Positions 7,647 to 17,334 are shown, counted from the first letter of the stretch. The stretch is DNA of 64,000 bases from JAGPUQ01 sp036677085 (GCA_036677085.1 JAKFFI010000017.1:124001-188000), one strand, 5' to 3'. Notes: a model not told the origin generated them from the letters alone. Made by a program: numbers and translations.

Positions 7647-8624
7647 ATGGCAAAACGCAGGCTGTCGCTGCAACAGCGGCGCCGGATCGGGACCAACCGG
7701 GAACGCGCACTCGACCGCCTCGACACGGACAGCCCCGACAACGTCGGCACCGAACGCGCGGGCCTGGTTACCGCTCGCTACGGTCGCGAGGCGGACGTGG
7801 TTGACCCCGAGCATCCCGAACAGCCCAGACAGCGCTGTTACCTCCGCACGCATCTGGAGCCCGTGGTGGGCGACCGCGTGCTCTGGCAAACCGGCGGTCG
7901 TCGCGGGGTGATCACCGCGGTGGCGCCACGGCGCAGTGTGCTCCGCCGGCGCGATAACAACCAGGTCCGGATCCTCGCCGCCAATATCGACCAGGTCGGG
8001 ATTGTGATCGCGGCGGAGCCGGAACCCCACGCCAACCTCGTCGACCGGTTTCTGGCAGCCGCCGAATTGGAAGGCATGAGCGCCCTGATCCTCGTCAACA
8101 AATGCGATCTCGACTCGGCGTCGGGGCAGCGGGCTGTCGCTGCCATCTGCGCGTCCTACGATGCCCTGGGTTATCCGGTGCTGAAGGTTTCCGCCCACAC
8201 CGGCGCCGGCATCGACGCACTGCGCGCCCGCTTGAGCGGCAAGGTCAGCATTTTTTGCGGGCAATCCGGGGTCGGCAAGTCATCCCTGATCAACCGGCTG
8301 TTTCCCGGCACCGACGCCACTGTCGGCGCGCTCTCCGAAGCCGGAGCGAAGGGCCGCCATACCACCACCACGGCGCGGTTTTATCCGGTTCCCGGCGGCG
8401 CCGTCATCGACTCCCCCGGCATTCGCGAGTTCGGGGTGGAATGCCCGGACCCGCAGCGCCTCATGGCCGGATTTATCGAGCTTGCTCCACTGGCCATGCA
8501 GTGCCGGTTTCGCGATTGCGCACACCGCGGAGATCCGGGTTGCGCCATCGTTGCCGCCATCCAGCGCGGGGAAGTGGATCCCCGCCGACTGGCCAGCTTT
8601 CACCAACTGCAAACCGCACACTAA
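7647..8624 (+). CDS. rsgA: Ribosome small-subunit-dependent GTPase A
   Basis: This 325-residue circularly permuted GTPase acts in late 30S maturation, releasing RbfA in a GTP-dependent step. Domains in order: a basic N-terminal tail (MAKRRLSLQQRRR), an OB fold, then the GTPase with motifs in permuted order, G4 NKCD at 141-144, G1 GQSGVGKS at 195-202 and G3 DSPG near 245, and a C-terminal zinc module (Cys-rich CRFRDCAHRGDPGCAI). ATG 7647 matches the usual N-terminus of the family; the open frame upstream is fortuitous. psd follows after 23 bp, the same pair as in Escherichia coli. Confidence 0.96.
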   Translation: MAKRRLSLQQRRRIGTNRERALDRLDTDSPDNVGTERAGLVTARYGREADVVDPEHPEQPRQRCYLRTHLEPVVGDRVLWQTGGRRGVITAVAPRRSVLRRRDNNQVRILAANIDQVGIVIAAEPEPHANLVDRFLAAAELEGMSALILVNKCDLDSASGQRAVAAICASYDALGYPVLKVSAHTGAGIDALRARLSGKVSIFCGQSGVGKSSLINRLFPGTDATVGALSEAGAKGRHTTTTARFYPVPGGAVIDSPGIREFGVECPDPQRLMAGFIELAPLAMQCRFRDCAHRGDPGCAIVAAIQRGEVDPRRLASFHQLQTAH

Positions 8625-8647
8625 GCAGCGACAACGGCTTTCACTTC

Positions 8648-9502
8648 ATGCACGACTTTTGGGATTTCCTGTACCTCGCTCTGCAACGCGCACTTCCCCA
8701 ACACCTGCTCAGCCGACTCGCCGGTGGTCTGGCCGAGACGCGCGTGTCCTTCGTGCGACGCCTGCTGATCCGCGCCGCCATGCGCCGCTTCCGGATCGAC
8801 CTGACGGAAGCGGCAGAACCCGATTGCGAGCGATACGCTTCGTTCAACGATTTTTTCACCCGCAAACTGAAACCCGGCGCACGCCCGCTGATGGGCGATA
8901 CACAAACGCTGGTGTCGCCGGCCGACGGAGTCATCAGCGAAGCGGGGCGCATCGCGGGGAACTGCCTGCTGCAAGCCAAGGGCAGCACTTTCACGTTGGA
9001 GGCGCTGCTGGGCGAGTCCAGTACGCGCACCGCAGCGCTTCGCGACGGTTGTTTTGCAACCATCTATCTGTCGCCGCGCGACTACCACCGGGTCCACATG
9101 CCGCTGTCCGGAACCTTGATCGCGACCCGCTACATTCCCGGCCGGCTGTTCTCGGTGAATCTGCGCACCGCGCGCGCGCTGCCCAATCTCTACGCCGGCA
9201 ACGAACGCCTGATGTGCTGGTTCGATACCCCTGCGGGGGAGATGGCAGTGGTGCTGGTGGGCGCACTGCTGGTGGCCGGTATCGACACGGTCTGGCAGGG
9301 TCGTTATCTTCCAGGCGCGTTGCGGGAAGACAGTTTCACGAAAGGGCAGGTGGAACTGGTGCGGGGCGCCGAACTCGGCCGTTTTCGCTTTGGTTCCACG
9401 GTCATTGTGCTGGCGCCACCCGGCGTGGAGCTAACGATCGCGACTTCCGGGTTGAATGTACGAATGGGGGAAGAACTGGCCCGACTGACTCGGCCGCCAT
9501 GA
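8648..9502 (+). CDS. psd: Phosphatidylserine decarboxylase proenzyme
   Basis: This 284-residue membrane-associated enzyme converts phosphatidylserine to phosphatidylethanolamine. It is made as a proenzyme and self-cleaves to form a pyruvoyl group. The cleavage motif reads FGST near residue 253, with the conserved Gly-Ser bond (family usual LGST). YLSPRDYHRVHMP carries the conserved catalytic Asp/His region, and SFNDFFTRKLKPGARP is the N-terminal family signature. Length fits the proteobacterial type I form. It lies 23 bp downstream of rsgA, is probably cotranscribed with it, and is convergent with the HD-GYP gene (37 bp between stops). Confidence 0.96.
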   Translation: MHDFWDFLYLALQRALPQHLLSRLAGGLAETRVSFVRRLLIRAAMRRFRIDLTEAAEPDCERYASFNDFFTRKLKPGARPLMGDTQTLVSPADGVISEAGRIAGNCLLQAKGSTFTLEALLGESSTRTAALRDGCFATIYLSPRDYHRVHMPLSGTLIATRYIPGRLFSVNLRTARALPNLYAGNERLMCWFDTPAGEMAVVLVGALLVAGIDTVWQGRYLPGALREDSFTKGQVELVRGAELGRFRFGSTVIVLAPPGVELTIATSGLNVRMGEELARLTRPP

Positions 9503-9539
9503 ACCAGCGCTCGCGCGAGCCGCGGAACCGAGACGCCGC

Positions 9540-10931
9540 TCAGTGCGGTCTAGCGAAGCGCTCTCGCAGACTCGCCATAAAGCCGGTCCGGCGCTCCTGG
9601 TCGGCCTGCATGAACAGGCTGGAAATCGCGGACACGTCAATGTCGTAACCGGTTGGTTCGAGATCGCGGGCGATGGCCACCCGCTCCACCCCATCGGCAT
9701 TATGCCGGCCATTTTCAACCAGCAGCCTGCGCGCCGCTTCCTGTTCCTTCAGGTCAACAAGAATGAAGTTCCTATTGAGGTCCCCACCCGCCAGATCCAG
9801 CACGGCGATCTGTGGAGTGAGGCGCGAGTCGCGGTGCTGCTCCACCACAATGCCGATGTCCCCTGTAGTGAGTTCCACCAGGGTTCCTGCCGGATAGAGC
9901 CCAATGGACTGAATGAACTGGACTACCAGGTCTTCCTGAAATTCGATCCCGCGCATGTCGTAGAGCAAACTGACCGCCTTTGATGGCGCAACAGGCTGTT
10001 CGGCTTCGAAGGGGTTGCTGATCGCATCGAAAACCGTGGCTATACCCGCAATCCGCGCCAGTAACGGGATCTTGCTGCCGCCCAATCCTTCGGGAAAACC
10101 GGATCCATCCTTACGCTCGCAGTGATAGCGCACCACGGAGATCACGCGCGGCTCGACAGCCCGCGTGTCCCGCAACATATCGACACCAAGCTCCACGAAC
10201 TTCCGGTATTCGAGTTCTTCCTCGGGCGAACGGTTGCGTTTGCGAAGGATCGCCACCGGCACCCGCGTCTTGCCGATATCCTTGAGCAAGGTTCCCAAGC
10301 ACAGGGTGGAAATTTCGCGCCGCTCCATCCCGATAAACCGCGCAAACTGCACCGCCCACAGCGCCGAACGGAGACTGTGGCCATGGGTATGCTGGTCATG
10401 CTGACGCAAGCGAATCAGCCAGGTAAAGGCGTCAGGACAGCGCAGCACGGAGTCGACCATACCCTCGACACTGTGTTTCAGCTGGTCATAGTCACCAAAT
10501 CGTCCCCGCGCGAGCTGTTTGGCGGCCGCCGTCAGCTGATCCTGCAACTGCTTGATAACAATGCGGGCATGGCGCATTTCAGCACGCAGCGACACCGTGA
10601 TGTTATATACCCCCTTGCGTATGACCAGGGGGGTGGGCTCGATCGCGCCCTTGCCGGGGTCGCGCTGACCAGGCACTTGCGGTCGACGTACGCCACTGTC
10701 TCCACGGGCGTCCAGGCTCGGTAGGATTTGCGTAGCGAGCGGGCTTTTGCCTTTGGTGATATCTATATAAACGTGGTCACAGTAATTGCGAAGGGTATGG
10801 ATGTCCTCGGTAGTGCGGACCTGAAAGCCTTGCAGCGGAAAAGGTGTGTGTGCCCAGGGCCTATCAAGCTGCGACACATACATGCCGATAGTCAGGTCGT
10901 TGACGTTGATCTTGACTTGCTTGATTGCCAT
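9540..10931 (-). CDS. DUF3391 plus degenerate HD-GYP domain protein
   Basis: This 463-residue protein has an N-terminal DUF3391 domain (about 1-130) and a C-terminal HD-GYP domain (about 170-370), a class that normally hydrolyses c-di-GMP. Several signature residues are replaced. The HD pair is Lys217-Asp218 in LLKDIGK, the HHE motif is HCE (271 is Cys), GYP is GFP (278-280), and the later Asp of the aDxxDA motif is Thr299. The retained GLGGSKIPLLARI segment confirms family membership. Catalysis is therefore doubtful; a sensing or protein-interaction role is more likely (inference). The start at ATG 10931 has AAGGGA about 6 nt upstream. The gene is monocistronic, between psd (convergent) and hemE. 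Confidence 0.9.
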   Translation of the reverse strand: MAIKQVKINVNDLTIGMYVSQLDRPWAHTPFPLQGFQVRTTEDIHTLRNYCDHVYIDITKGKSPLATQILPSLDARGDSGVRRPQVPGQRDPGKGAIEPTPLVIRKGVYNITVSLRAEMRHARIVIKQLQDQLTAAAKQLARGRFGDYDQLKHSVEGMVDSVLRCPDAFTWLIRLRQHDQHTHGHSLRSALWAVQFARFIGMERREISTLCLGTLLKDIGKTRVPVAILRKRNRSPEEELEYRKFVELGVDMLRDTRAVEPRVISVVRYHCERKDGSGFPEGLGGSKIPLLARIAGIATVFDAISNPFEAEQPVAPSKAVSLLYDMRGIEFQEDLVVQFIQSIGLYPAGTLVELTTGDIGIVVEQHRDSRLTPQIAVLDLAGGDLNRNFILVDLKEQEAARRLLVENGRHNADGVERVAIARDLEPTGYDIDVSAISSLFMQADQERRTGFMASLRERFARPH

Positions 10932-11087
10932 GTCAGGTCCCTTAACCTCGTCGACCGCCACCCCGGGTGCGCCGACTAGATTGTTGCCGACTTGCACGTG
11001 GTGTCGCGCTATCCCAGCATAGGCAAAACCTGTTCATTTGCAACGAACTCCGACTTACCGGCGGTTTTTTCCGACCAACGCCTCATA

Positions 11088-12161
11088 TTAGGCGTCGGCT
11101 TGTCGCTGTTTCACCGACATACTGTGAACTGCGTCAACCAGGGCGGCGACCCGATCCGGAGGGACATCGGGGCTGATGCCATGTCCCAGATTGAATACGT
11201 GGCCCGGTCCTGCTCCGAACGCCCGGAGAATCCGCTCCGCCTCGGCCACGACAACAGTCGCGGGTGCACGCAGCACTGCCGGGTCCAGATTGCCCTGCAG
11301 CGCGACCCGGTTGCCAACCTGGTCACGGGCCTGCCCGATGTCCATGCACCAATCCAGCCCCACCGCGTCGCATCCGCTGTCGGCAATCGCGTCCAGCCAG
11401 GGCGAGCCGCCCTTGGTAAACAGTATGACGGGGACCGCGCGTCCTTCGGCTTCGCGGGTAAGACCCGCCAGAATCCGGACCATGTATGCGAGCGAAAAGT
11501 CTCGGTACGCCGCTGCACTCAGCGCCCCACCCCAAGTATCGAAGATTTGTACGACTTGGGCACCTGCGGCTATTTGCGCGTTCAGATAGTCGGTGACCGA
11601 CGTCGCGAGCTTGTTCAACAGCAGGTGAAGCAGCTGCGGGTCGTTATAGAGTAACTGCTTGGTACGGACGAAATCCCGACTGCTCCCGCCCTCGATCATG
11701 TAGGTGGCGAGCGTCCAGGGGCTGCCGGAAAATCCGATAAGGGGCACACTGCCATTCAGCTCGCGACGAATCAGCCGCACCGCGTCCAGTACATAGGGCA
11801 AGTCACGTGCAGTGTCCAATACGCCGAGTTTCTCGATGTCGGCGGCGGCACGCAGCGGCTTGTGAAAGCGCGGACCTTCGCCCTCTTCAAAGTAAAGGCC
11901 CAGGCCCAGCGCATCCGGAATGGTAAGAATGTCGGAAAAGAGAATCGCGGCGTCCAGATCAAAGCGGGCAAGGGGCTGCATGGTCACTTCACATGCGCGT
12001 TCCGGATTCCGGCACAGGCTCATGAAATCTCCGGCGCTTTGCCGGACCGCGCGGTATTCGGGCAAATAGCGTCCTGCCTGACGCATCAGCCAGATCGGCG
12101 TTGCATCCACCGGCTGTCGCATCAGGGCGCGTAACATCCGGTCGTTCCGGAGCGCTCGCAT
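11088..12161 (-). CDS. hemE: Uroporphyrinogen decarboxylase
   Basis: This 357-residue cytoplasmic enzyme removes four carboxyl groups from uroporphyrinogen III to give coproporphyrinogen III in heme synthesis. Family signatures are clear: PIWLMRQAGRYLPEYR (active-site Arg residues), FSDILTIPDALGLGL with the catalytic Asp, and GFSGSPWTLATYMIEG. The N-terminus aligns residue for residue with the E. coli start, supporting ATG 12161. It follows aroB by 60 bp and ends in an inverted repeat that includes the stop codon. Other heme genes (hemCDXY) are about 15 kb away in this window. Confidence 0.97.
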   Translation of the reverse strand: MRALRNDRMLRALMRQPVDATPIWLMRQAGRYLPEYRAVRQSAGDFMSLCRNPERACEVTMQPLARFDLDAAILFSDILTIPDALGLGLYFEEGEGPRFHKPLRAAADIEKLGVLDTARDLPYVLDAVRLIRRELNGSVPLIGFSGSPWTLATYMIEGGSSRDFVRTKQLLYNDPQLLHLLLNKLATSVTDYLNAQIAAGAQVVQIFDTWGGALSAAAYRDFSLAYMVRILAGLTREAEGRAVPVILFTKGGSPWLDAIADSGCDAVGLDWCMDIGQARDQVGNRVALQGNLDPAVLRAPATVVVAEAERILRAFGAGPGHVFNLGHGISPDVPPDRVAALVDAVHSMSVKQRQADA

Positions 12162-12221
12162 CCGTTTAAATGCCTCTCAAAGTCTGGGAGATCGCTTGTC
12201 TCAAGTACGCAAGTATTGCGG

Positions 12222-13301
12222 TCAGCTGGCGTCGCACTCCAACGCTGCCCTGAGGGTGCTTTCGGGATATTCCGCAGTCAATCGTGCAGCGCCAATCCCG
12301 TTCAACAACACCAGACGGACCCTCCCTTGACTCACCTTCTTGTCGCTCGCCATTAGGTCCCGCAGCCGCTCCGCATCCAGTTCCGCCGGACGTCCGGTCG
12401 GCAGGCCCGCAGCAGTGAGAAGCGCAGTGGCGCGATGATATTCGGCTTCCGACAACCAACCCATGTCCACGGAACATCGTGCCGCCATGGCCATTCCGGC
12501 CGCCACCGCTTCTCCATGCAGTAGCCCCTGGTAATCCTGAGCCGCCTCAATCGCATGACCAAAGGTATGGCCAAGATTCAGCAGGGCACGGGCCCCGCTT
12601 TCGCGCTCGTCCGCCGCAATTATTTGCGCCTTCAATTGGCAGCAGCGTTCGATGGCGATGGCCAGGACTTCGCATTCACGCGCCAGAAGCGCTGCCATGT
12701 GCTCTTCGAGCCAGCCGAAAAAGACTGCGTCGGCCATCAAGCCATACTTGATCACCTCCGCCAGTCCGGCGCGCAATTCCCGCTCGGGCAGGGTTTCCAG
12801 GGTCGCCGTATCGGCAAGCACACAGCGTGGCTGATGGAAGGCGCCAATCATGTTCTTGCCCCGGGGATGGTTGACCCCGGTCTTGCCGCCCACCGAAGAA
12901 TCCACCTGAGCGAGCAGCGTGGTCGGAATCTGGATGAAATCCACACCGCGCTGATAACAAGCGGCCGCAAATCCGGTGAGGTCGCCGATAACCCCACCGC
13001 CCAGCGCCGCCAGCATCACTTCGCGATCAAAACGACCGTCGATCAGGGCATCGAAAACACGGCTTAGGGTCGCCAGGGTCTTGTGACATTCGCCATCGGG
13101 AAGCACCAGGGTCGCGATCTCCTTGCCTTCGAAAGCCGCGACCGCACGCCGCAGATAGAGCGGCGCGACCCGATCGTTGGTCACCACCAGCACCTGCTTT
13201 CCCGCGACGTAAGGCGAAAGGCATCCCGCCACCGAAAGCAATCCGGCACCAATCAGTATCGGATAACTGCGCGCACCCAGATCGACTCGAACCTGTCGCA
13301 T
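12222..13301 (-). CDS. aroB: 3-dehydroquinate synthase
   Basis: This 359-residue NAD- and metal-dependent enzyme cyclises DAHP to 3-dehydroquinate, step two of the shikimate pathway. Visible motifs: the GGGVIGDLTGFAAACYQRG NAD-binding stretch, TTLLAQVDSSVGGKTGVNH, EVIKYGL, and zinc ligands in LNLGHTFGHAIE and LHGEAVAAGM. I took ATG 13301 (MRQVRVDLGARSYPI), which matches the usual N-terminus; the frame extends to 13388 without a credible start. It lies downstream of aroK with a 162-bp gap, in the conserved order pilQ-aroK-aroB. Confidence 0.97.
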   Translation of the reverse strand: MRQVRVDLGARSYPILIGAGLLSVAGCLSPYVAGKQVLVVTNDRVAPLYLRRAVAAFEGKEIATLVLPDGECHKTLATLSRVFDALIDGRFDREVMLAALGGGVIGDLTGFAAACYQRGVDFIQIPTTLLAQVDSSVGGKTGVNHPRGKNMIGAFHQPRCVLADTATLETLPERELRAGLAEVIKYGLMADAVFFGWLEEHMAALLARECEVLAIAIERCCQLKAQIIAADERESGARALLNLGHTFGHAIEAAQDYQGLLHGEAVAAGMAMAARCSVDMGWLSEAEYHRATALLTAAGLPTGRPAELDAERLRDLMASDKKVSQGRVRLVLLNGIGAARLTAEYPESTLRAALECDAS

Positions 13302-13463
13302 TGATGAGCAGTCTCGGACGGAAGAAGAATGGTGCGGTAATTGTACGCGAATGGGGCTGCCCGGATCATGCCAGCAGCTGCCTACCATGGAGCAACCAAG
13401 AGAAGCTGCACGCGGACGCCAACCCCTTGCCCACCGGTCGGCGCCTACGGGGGAGCGCGCACC

Positions 13464-13985
13464 TCAGGATAAGGCGGCAATCCAGCCCGCGATCTCCTCC
13501 GCAGCCAACTTGGGTCCACGTCGGCCCCCGCTGTAAATCAGATCGGCGACCTCCCGGTACAGGGGGTCTCGCTCCGAGGCCAAACGCTCTACGACTTCAC
13601 GGCGGTTGGGAACTTGCAAAAGCGGTCGGTGCGTGTCGTTGCGGGTACGCTCGAACAACTCTCGCGCGGTTACCGAGAGGAATATCACGACACCCATCTC
13701 CTTGAGCGCAAGCCGGTTCTGCGGTCGCAGTACAACGCCGCCGCCGGTTGCCACCACCAGATTTTCCCGGCTCGCCAACTCCACCAACAGGGCCGTTTCC
13801 CGGTCTCGAAAACCCTGCTCCCCCTCACAATCGAATATCCAGGGGATTCCGGCACCGCAGCGCGCCTCTATCTCGGCGTCGAGATCAACAAAGGTTCTCT
13901 GCAATATTTTTGCGAGATGACGCCCGATCGTGGTCTTGCCGGAACCCATGGGGCCGACAAGAGCGATATTGTCCGCTGCATTCAT
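13464..13985 (-). CDS. aroK: Shikimate kinase
   Basis: This 173-residue cytoplasmic kinase phosphorylates shikimate at the 3-hydroxyl with ATP. P-loop GPMGSGKTT lies at about 11-19, the shikimate-binding DLDAEIEARCG at 33-43, and Walker-B-like ATGGGVVL near 80. The lid contains RNDTHRPLL. Its ATG overlaps the stop of pilQ by 4 bp, so the pilus operon and the shikimate gene are coupled, as in many gammaproteobacteria. Confidence 0.96.
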   Translation of the reverse strand: MNAADNIALVGPMGSGKTTIGRHLAKILQRTFVDLDAEIEARCGAGIPWIFDCEGEQGFRDRETALLVELASRENLVVATGGGVVLRPQNRLALKEMGVVIFLSVTARELFERTRNDTHRPLLQVPNRREVVERLASERDPLYREVADLIYSGGRRGPKLAAEEIAGWIAALS

Positions 13986-16162
13986 TGATCCAGAAGTACA
14001 TCGCTGAGTATTTTGGGCGTGATGAAAATCAGGATTTCCTGCTTAGTCTGATTTTTCGATGTGTGGCGGAACAGACGACCAACACCCGGCAAGTCGCCAA
14101 GTACCGGCACTTTTTCGATGGAATCGAGCGATTCCATTTTGAAAATGCCACCCAGCACCAGTGTCTGGCCGTCTCCTACCAAGGCTTCGGTTTCCACATT
14201 GGTGGTGTCGATAGTCGGCACCTGACCACCATTTCCCGAGGGCACGAACTGGCCGATGGAATCCTGCGCTACGGTCAGCGTCATCACGATGCGGTTGTCC
14301 GGCGTGATGAGCGGTGTTACCTCCAGCTTCAGCACCGCGTCCTTGAACTGAGTGCTGGTGTTCCCCGCTGAACTGGCCTCCTGGTAGGGCACCTCGGTAC
14401 CGGATTTTATCGTGGCCTTTTTCTTGTCACTGGTAATGACTTTGGGCTGCGAGATTATCTCGCCATAGCCATCGCTTTGCAGTGCGCTCAACTCGAGATC
14501 GAGAAAGGTATTGTTACGCAGCAGCCCCAAAGCAATGCTGCCGGTCGGGTTCGCGACCCCGAGATCCACTGCCAGGGTTTCCTCCAGGTCCAGGGTACCG
14601 CCCTCGGGACCGAAGAACTCGATGGGATTTCCCGGCTGGCTGTCGAGCGCCGTTCGCTGGCCCGCAATTTCCAGCTGACTGCTGCCGTGCTTCCGCAACG
14701 CGGCAACACCCCAGCGCGCACCGAGTTGTTTGCGAAAATCGGTATTGGCGACAACGATGCGCGCCTCGATCTCGACCTGCCGGACCGGAATATCGATCTG
14801 CTGCACGATGCGGCGAAACTCGGCAATCTTGTCTTCGGTATCGGTCAAAATGATCGTGTTGGTACGTTCGTCCACAATCGCATTGCCGCGCGCCGACAGA
14901 ATGGATCCGGTGGCGTTATCGTTACCTCTGTTGCCACCGCCACCCTCGTTGGCGTCGAAAAGATCAAACAGCTTGCGGGCGTCAGCGTAGCGAATGCGGA
15001 TGTATTCGGTGCGCAAGGGCGCCAGTTCCTGCAACTGCTTGTTGGCCTCCACCTGGAGCCGCTCGCGCTCGGCAATTTCAGCCGCCGGCGCAACCATCAA
15101 CACATTACCGTCAACGCGTTTGTCGAGGCCCTTGGCCTTGAGAATGATATCGAGCGCCTGATCCCACGGAACATTCTTGAGCCGCAGGGTGATGCTGCCA
15201 TTTACAGCGTCGCTTGCCACCAGATTGAAGTCGCTGAAGTCGGCGATGAGTTGCAAAAGCGCGCGCACTTCAATGTTCTGAAAATTGAGCGATAGCTTCT
15301 CTCCCGTGTATTGAAAAGCCTTACGCCGATCATCTTCTTGCTCCCGCGTAAGGGGCTTTACGCTCACCACATAATTATTGTCCGCCTGGTAGGCAAGATA
15401 GTCGTATTCGCCTACCGCCTCGATCACAATCTTGGTTGCGGATCCGTCCGCAGTGGTGTCCACACTTTTCACCGGCGTGGCGAAATCGATGACATCCAAC
15501 TTCCGGTTCAGGGCCTCAGGAAGGCTGGTATGACTGAACACAACCACAATATTCTTGCCAATCTGGGACACATCGATCCCCGTGTCCTTTCTCCCCAATC
15601 CGACGGTAATCAGTCCTTCGCCGCTGTCGCCACGCTGGAAATCAAGCGCGGTAATTGCTGCGCCCGCACCCACGGGCCCCCTGGACCCATTTTCCATGCT
15701 GACATACTGATCGCGCGCGGACGCATTACCCTTGCCGTCTCCAACTCGGATAGCAACGCTGTGGCCTTCGGATTTCACGTCGTAACCCGCGGTCTCGCGC
15801 AGATTGAGAATGAGTCGCGTGCGGTCGCCGGACGTAACCACAACCGCGCTCTTGGCAATATCGAAGGAAAGCGCATATTTCTTTTGCACCAGCGCACTCT
15901 TTGCATTGGCAAAATCGAAAACCATTCGCGGTGGCGATTCGATTACATATCCAGTCGGGCTATCGACATCTCCTGAAAAATTCAACCTGGCTTCGAAACC
16001 ACCACCCGGCAATGACGTGAATGCAATTTCGTCGAGCGTAGCAGGCGGAGCCGCCATGACGACCGGGGTGGCCAAACCGAGCACCATAGCCCAGACCCAT
16101 AACCATCCCGACTTGCCTGGCGTTACATAATGGCCAGCAGCTGATCGCGACATGCTTCTCAT
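13982..16162 (-). CDS. pilQ: Type IV pilus secretin PilQ
   Basis: This 726-residue outer-membrane secretin forms the gated channel for the type IV pilus fibre. It has a signal sequence (hydrophobic core WLWVWAMVLGLATPVVMAA), two AMIN peptidoglycan-binding domains (about 40-240), an STN/N0 domain (LSLNFQNIEVRALLQLIADF, about 290-360), an N1 domain (LRTEYIRIRYADARKLFDLF) and the C-terminal secretin domain ending in EILIFITPKILSD. A Gly/Asn-rich insert around 405-415 interrupts N1. The start at ATG 16162 has GGAG 9 nt upstream and follows the pilP stop directly; its own stop overlaps aroK. Confidence 0.97.
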   Translation of the reverse strand: MRSMSRSAAGHYVTPGKSGWLWVWAMVLGLATPVVMAAPPATLDEIAFTSLPGGGFEARLNFSGDVDSPTGYVIESPPRMVFDFANAKSALVQKKYALSFDIAKSAVVVTSGDRTRLILNLRETAGYDVKSEGHSVAIRVGDGKGNASARDQYVSMENGSRGPVGAGAAITALDFQRGDSGEGLITVGLGRKDTGIDVSQIGKNIVVVFSHTSLPEALNRKLDVIDFATPVKSVDTTADGSATKIVIEAVGEYDYLAYQADNNYVVSVKPLTREQEDDRRKAFQYTGEKLSLNFQNIEVRALLQLIADFSDFNLVASDAVNGSITLRLKNVPWDQALDIILKAKGLDKRVDGNVLMVAPAAEIAERERLQVEANKQLQELAPLRTEYIRIRYADARKLFDLFDANEGGGGNRGNDNATGSILSARGNAIVDERTNTIILTDTEDKIAEFRRIVQQIDIPVRQVEIEARIVVANTDFRKQLGARWGVAALRKHGSSQLEIAGQRTALDSQPGNPIEFFGPEGGTLDLEETLAVDLGVANPTGSIALGLLRNNTFLDLELSALQSDGYGEIISQPKVITSDKKKATIKSGTEVPYQEASSAGNTSTQFKDAVLKLEVTPLITPDNRIVMTLTVAQDSIGQFVPSGNGGQVPTIDTTNVETEALVGDGQTLVLGGIFKMESLDSIEKVPVLGDLPGVGRLFRHTSKNQTKQEILIFITPKILSDVLLDQ

Positions 16163-16690
16163 TTATTGATTCTCCTTGAGAGAAAGGGTGCGCGACCGTT
16201 CAACCCAGCCGTCCTCCCCGTCCGGGATGATTTCGATCACATCAGTCCGGTCCTCGTTGACCGAAACAATCCTGCCGTGGTTCTTGCCCACATAGTTGCC
16301 AAGCGTAACGCGATGAATTTGCCCGGCGCCGTCATCGATCAGGCTCCAGCGGGTGCCGTCCCGATACAGCGATCCGACCATCGACAGCGAAGCGAAGTTA
16401 TAATTCTCAAGCACTTCCCGCGCCCGCGCTTGGTTCGGGGCCACTGACGGGATACCCGATGCGCGCTCCGAAGTCACCGTCGCCGGCACATCAAAAGGGC
16501 TACGCAGGGCAGAAGCGCCATATTTGAATACTTCGTAAGGCGGGAAGGTCGGGATGGGGTCGATCTTCCCACCCGGCTTGGCGCGGGTTTTGGCCATGAA
16601 ATCCTGCAAGTCCTTGAATTCGCGGTCGCCGCCACAGCCGCCCAGCAGTACCAGCAGCAGCAACCCCGCTCCCACACGTTGCGCCCTCAT
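16163..16690 (-). CDS. pilP: Type IV pilus inner-membrane lipoprotein PilP
   Basis: This 175-residue lipoprotein links the PilN/PilO inner-membrane complex to the PilQ secretin. The signal ends in lipobox LLGGC, with the acylated Cys near residue 19. The mature part has a disordered linker and then the beta-sandwich domain (LENYNFASLSMVGSL, RVTLGNYVGKNHGRIVSV) that contacts PilQ. It sits between pilO (3 bp) and pilQ (0 bp), in operon order. Confidence 0.95.
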   Translation of the reverse strand: MRAQRVGAGLLLLVLLGGCGGDREFKDLQDFMAKTRAKPGGKIDPIPTFPPYEVFKYGASALRSPFDVPATVTSERASGIPSVAPNQARAREVLENYNFASLSMVGSLYRDGTRWSLIDDGAGQIHRVTLGNYVGKNHGRIVSVNEDRTDVIEIIPDGEDGWVERSRTLSLKENQ

Positions 16691-16693
16691 GAC

Positions 16694-17299
16694 CTAGATA
16701 TCTCCCTTGTAGCGGTAGGTCTTGGCATCTATGGACAGTTGCAATTGATTCTGCCCAATCGCCCGAATCGCATAATTGTGGAGCGTAACGATACGTGGCA
16801 AGCCGGCGACCCCGCTGATAAAGGACGCAAAATCATGGTACCCGCCCGCGGCGGCGATCTTGATCGGCAGTTCCACATAGAACTCTGCCGCCTGCTCCGG
16901 TTGCAGGGTTATGCTGCCGATCTGCAGGCTGCTGCCGAGCCCAATTTCCGTGATATCTTCCAGCAACCCGGGCACCTCGGTATCAGCCGGCAGCTGCGCC
17001 AGCAGTCCTTGAAAGGACTCCTCGATTTGCTCCATCTGAAGTCGATAGACCTCGAGGTTCGCAACCTCGAAAGCACGCTCTTCGAACACCTTCTTCAGCC
17101 GCGCCTCTTGGGCCACAGCCTGATCGAACTCCGCGTGGAGGTCCCGCATTTTGAGGTAATACCCGAGCGTTACCAGCAACGCAAACAGACCCGCTGCAAG
17201 CGCGACCCGGACCACCAAGGGCCAGACGCCGACGTTCTCGAATTCATAATCCGCCCGGTCAAACGATCGGAATTCCTGAAGCAGCTCTCTAAGCGTCAT
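16694..17299 (-). CDS. pilO: Type IV pilus assembly protein PilO
   Basis: This 201-residue bitopic inner-membrane protein pairs with PilN in the pilus alignment subcomplex. One transmembrane segment (about 29-50, VVRVALAAGLFALLVTLGYY) is followed by a coiled coil (about 52-100) and a periplasmic ferredoxin-like fold (about 115-200). Length and layout match the family. It lies between pilN (35-bp gap) and pilP. Confidence 0.95.
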   Translation of the reverse strand: MTLRELLQEFRSFDRADYEFENVGVWPLVVRVALAAGLFALLVTLGYYLKMRDLHAEFDQAVAQEARLKKVFEERAFEVANLEVYRLQMEQIEESFQGLLAQLPADTEVPGLLEDITEIGLGSSLQIGSITLQPEQAAEFYVELPIKIAAAGGYHDFASFISGVAGLPRIVTLHNYAIRAIGQNQLQLSIDAKTYRYKGDI

Positions 17300-17334
17300 G
17301 CCAACACCTTTCCCCTTTCAGTTCGAGCCACGGG

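Noticed and set aside
11062..11110. Inverted repeat around the hemE stop as an intrinsic terminator
   Set aside because: On the hemE strand the stem is followed by A residues, not T, so it does not fit an intrinsic terminator.
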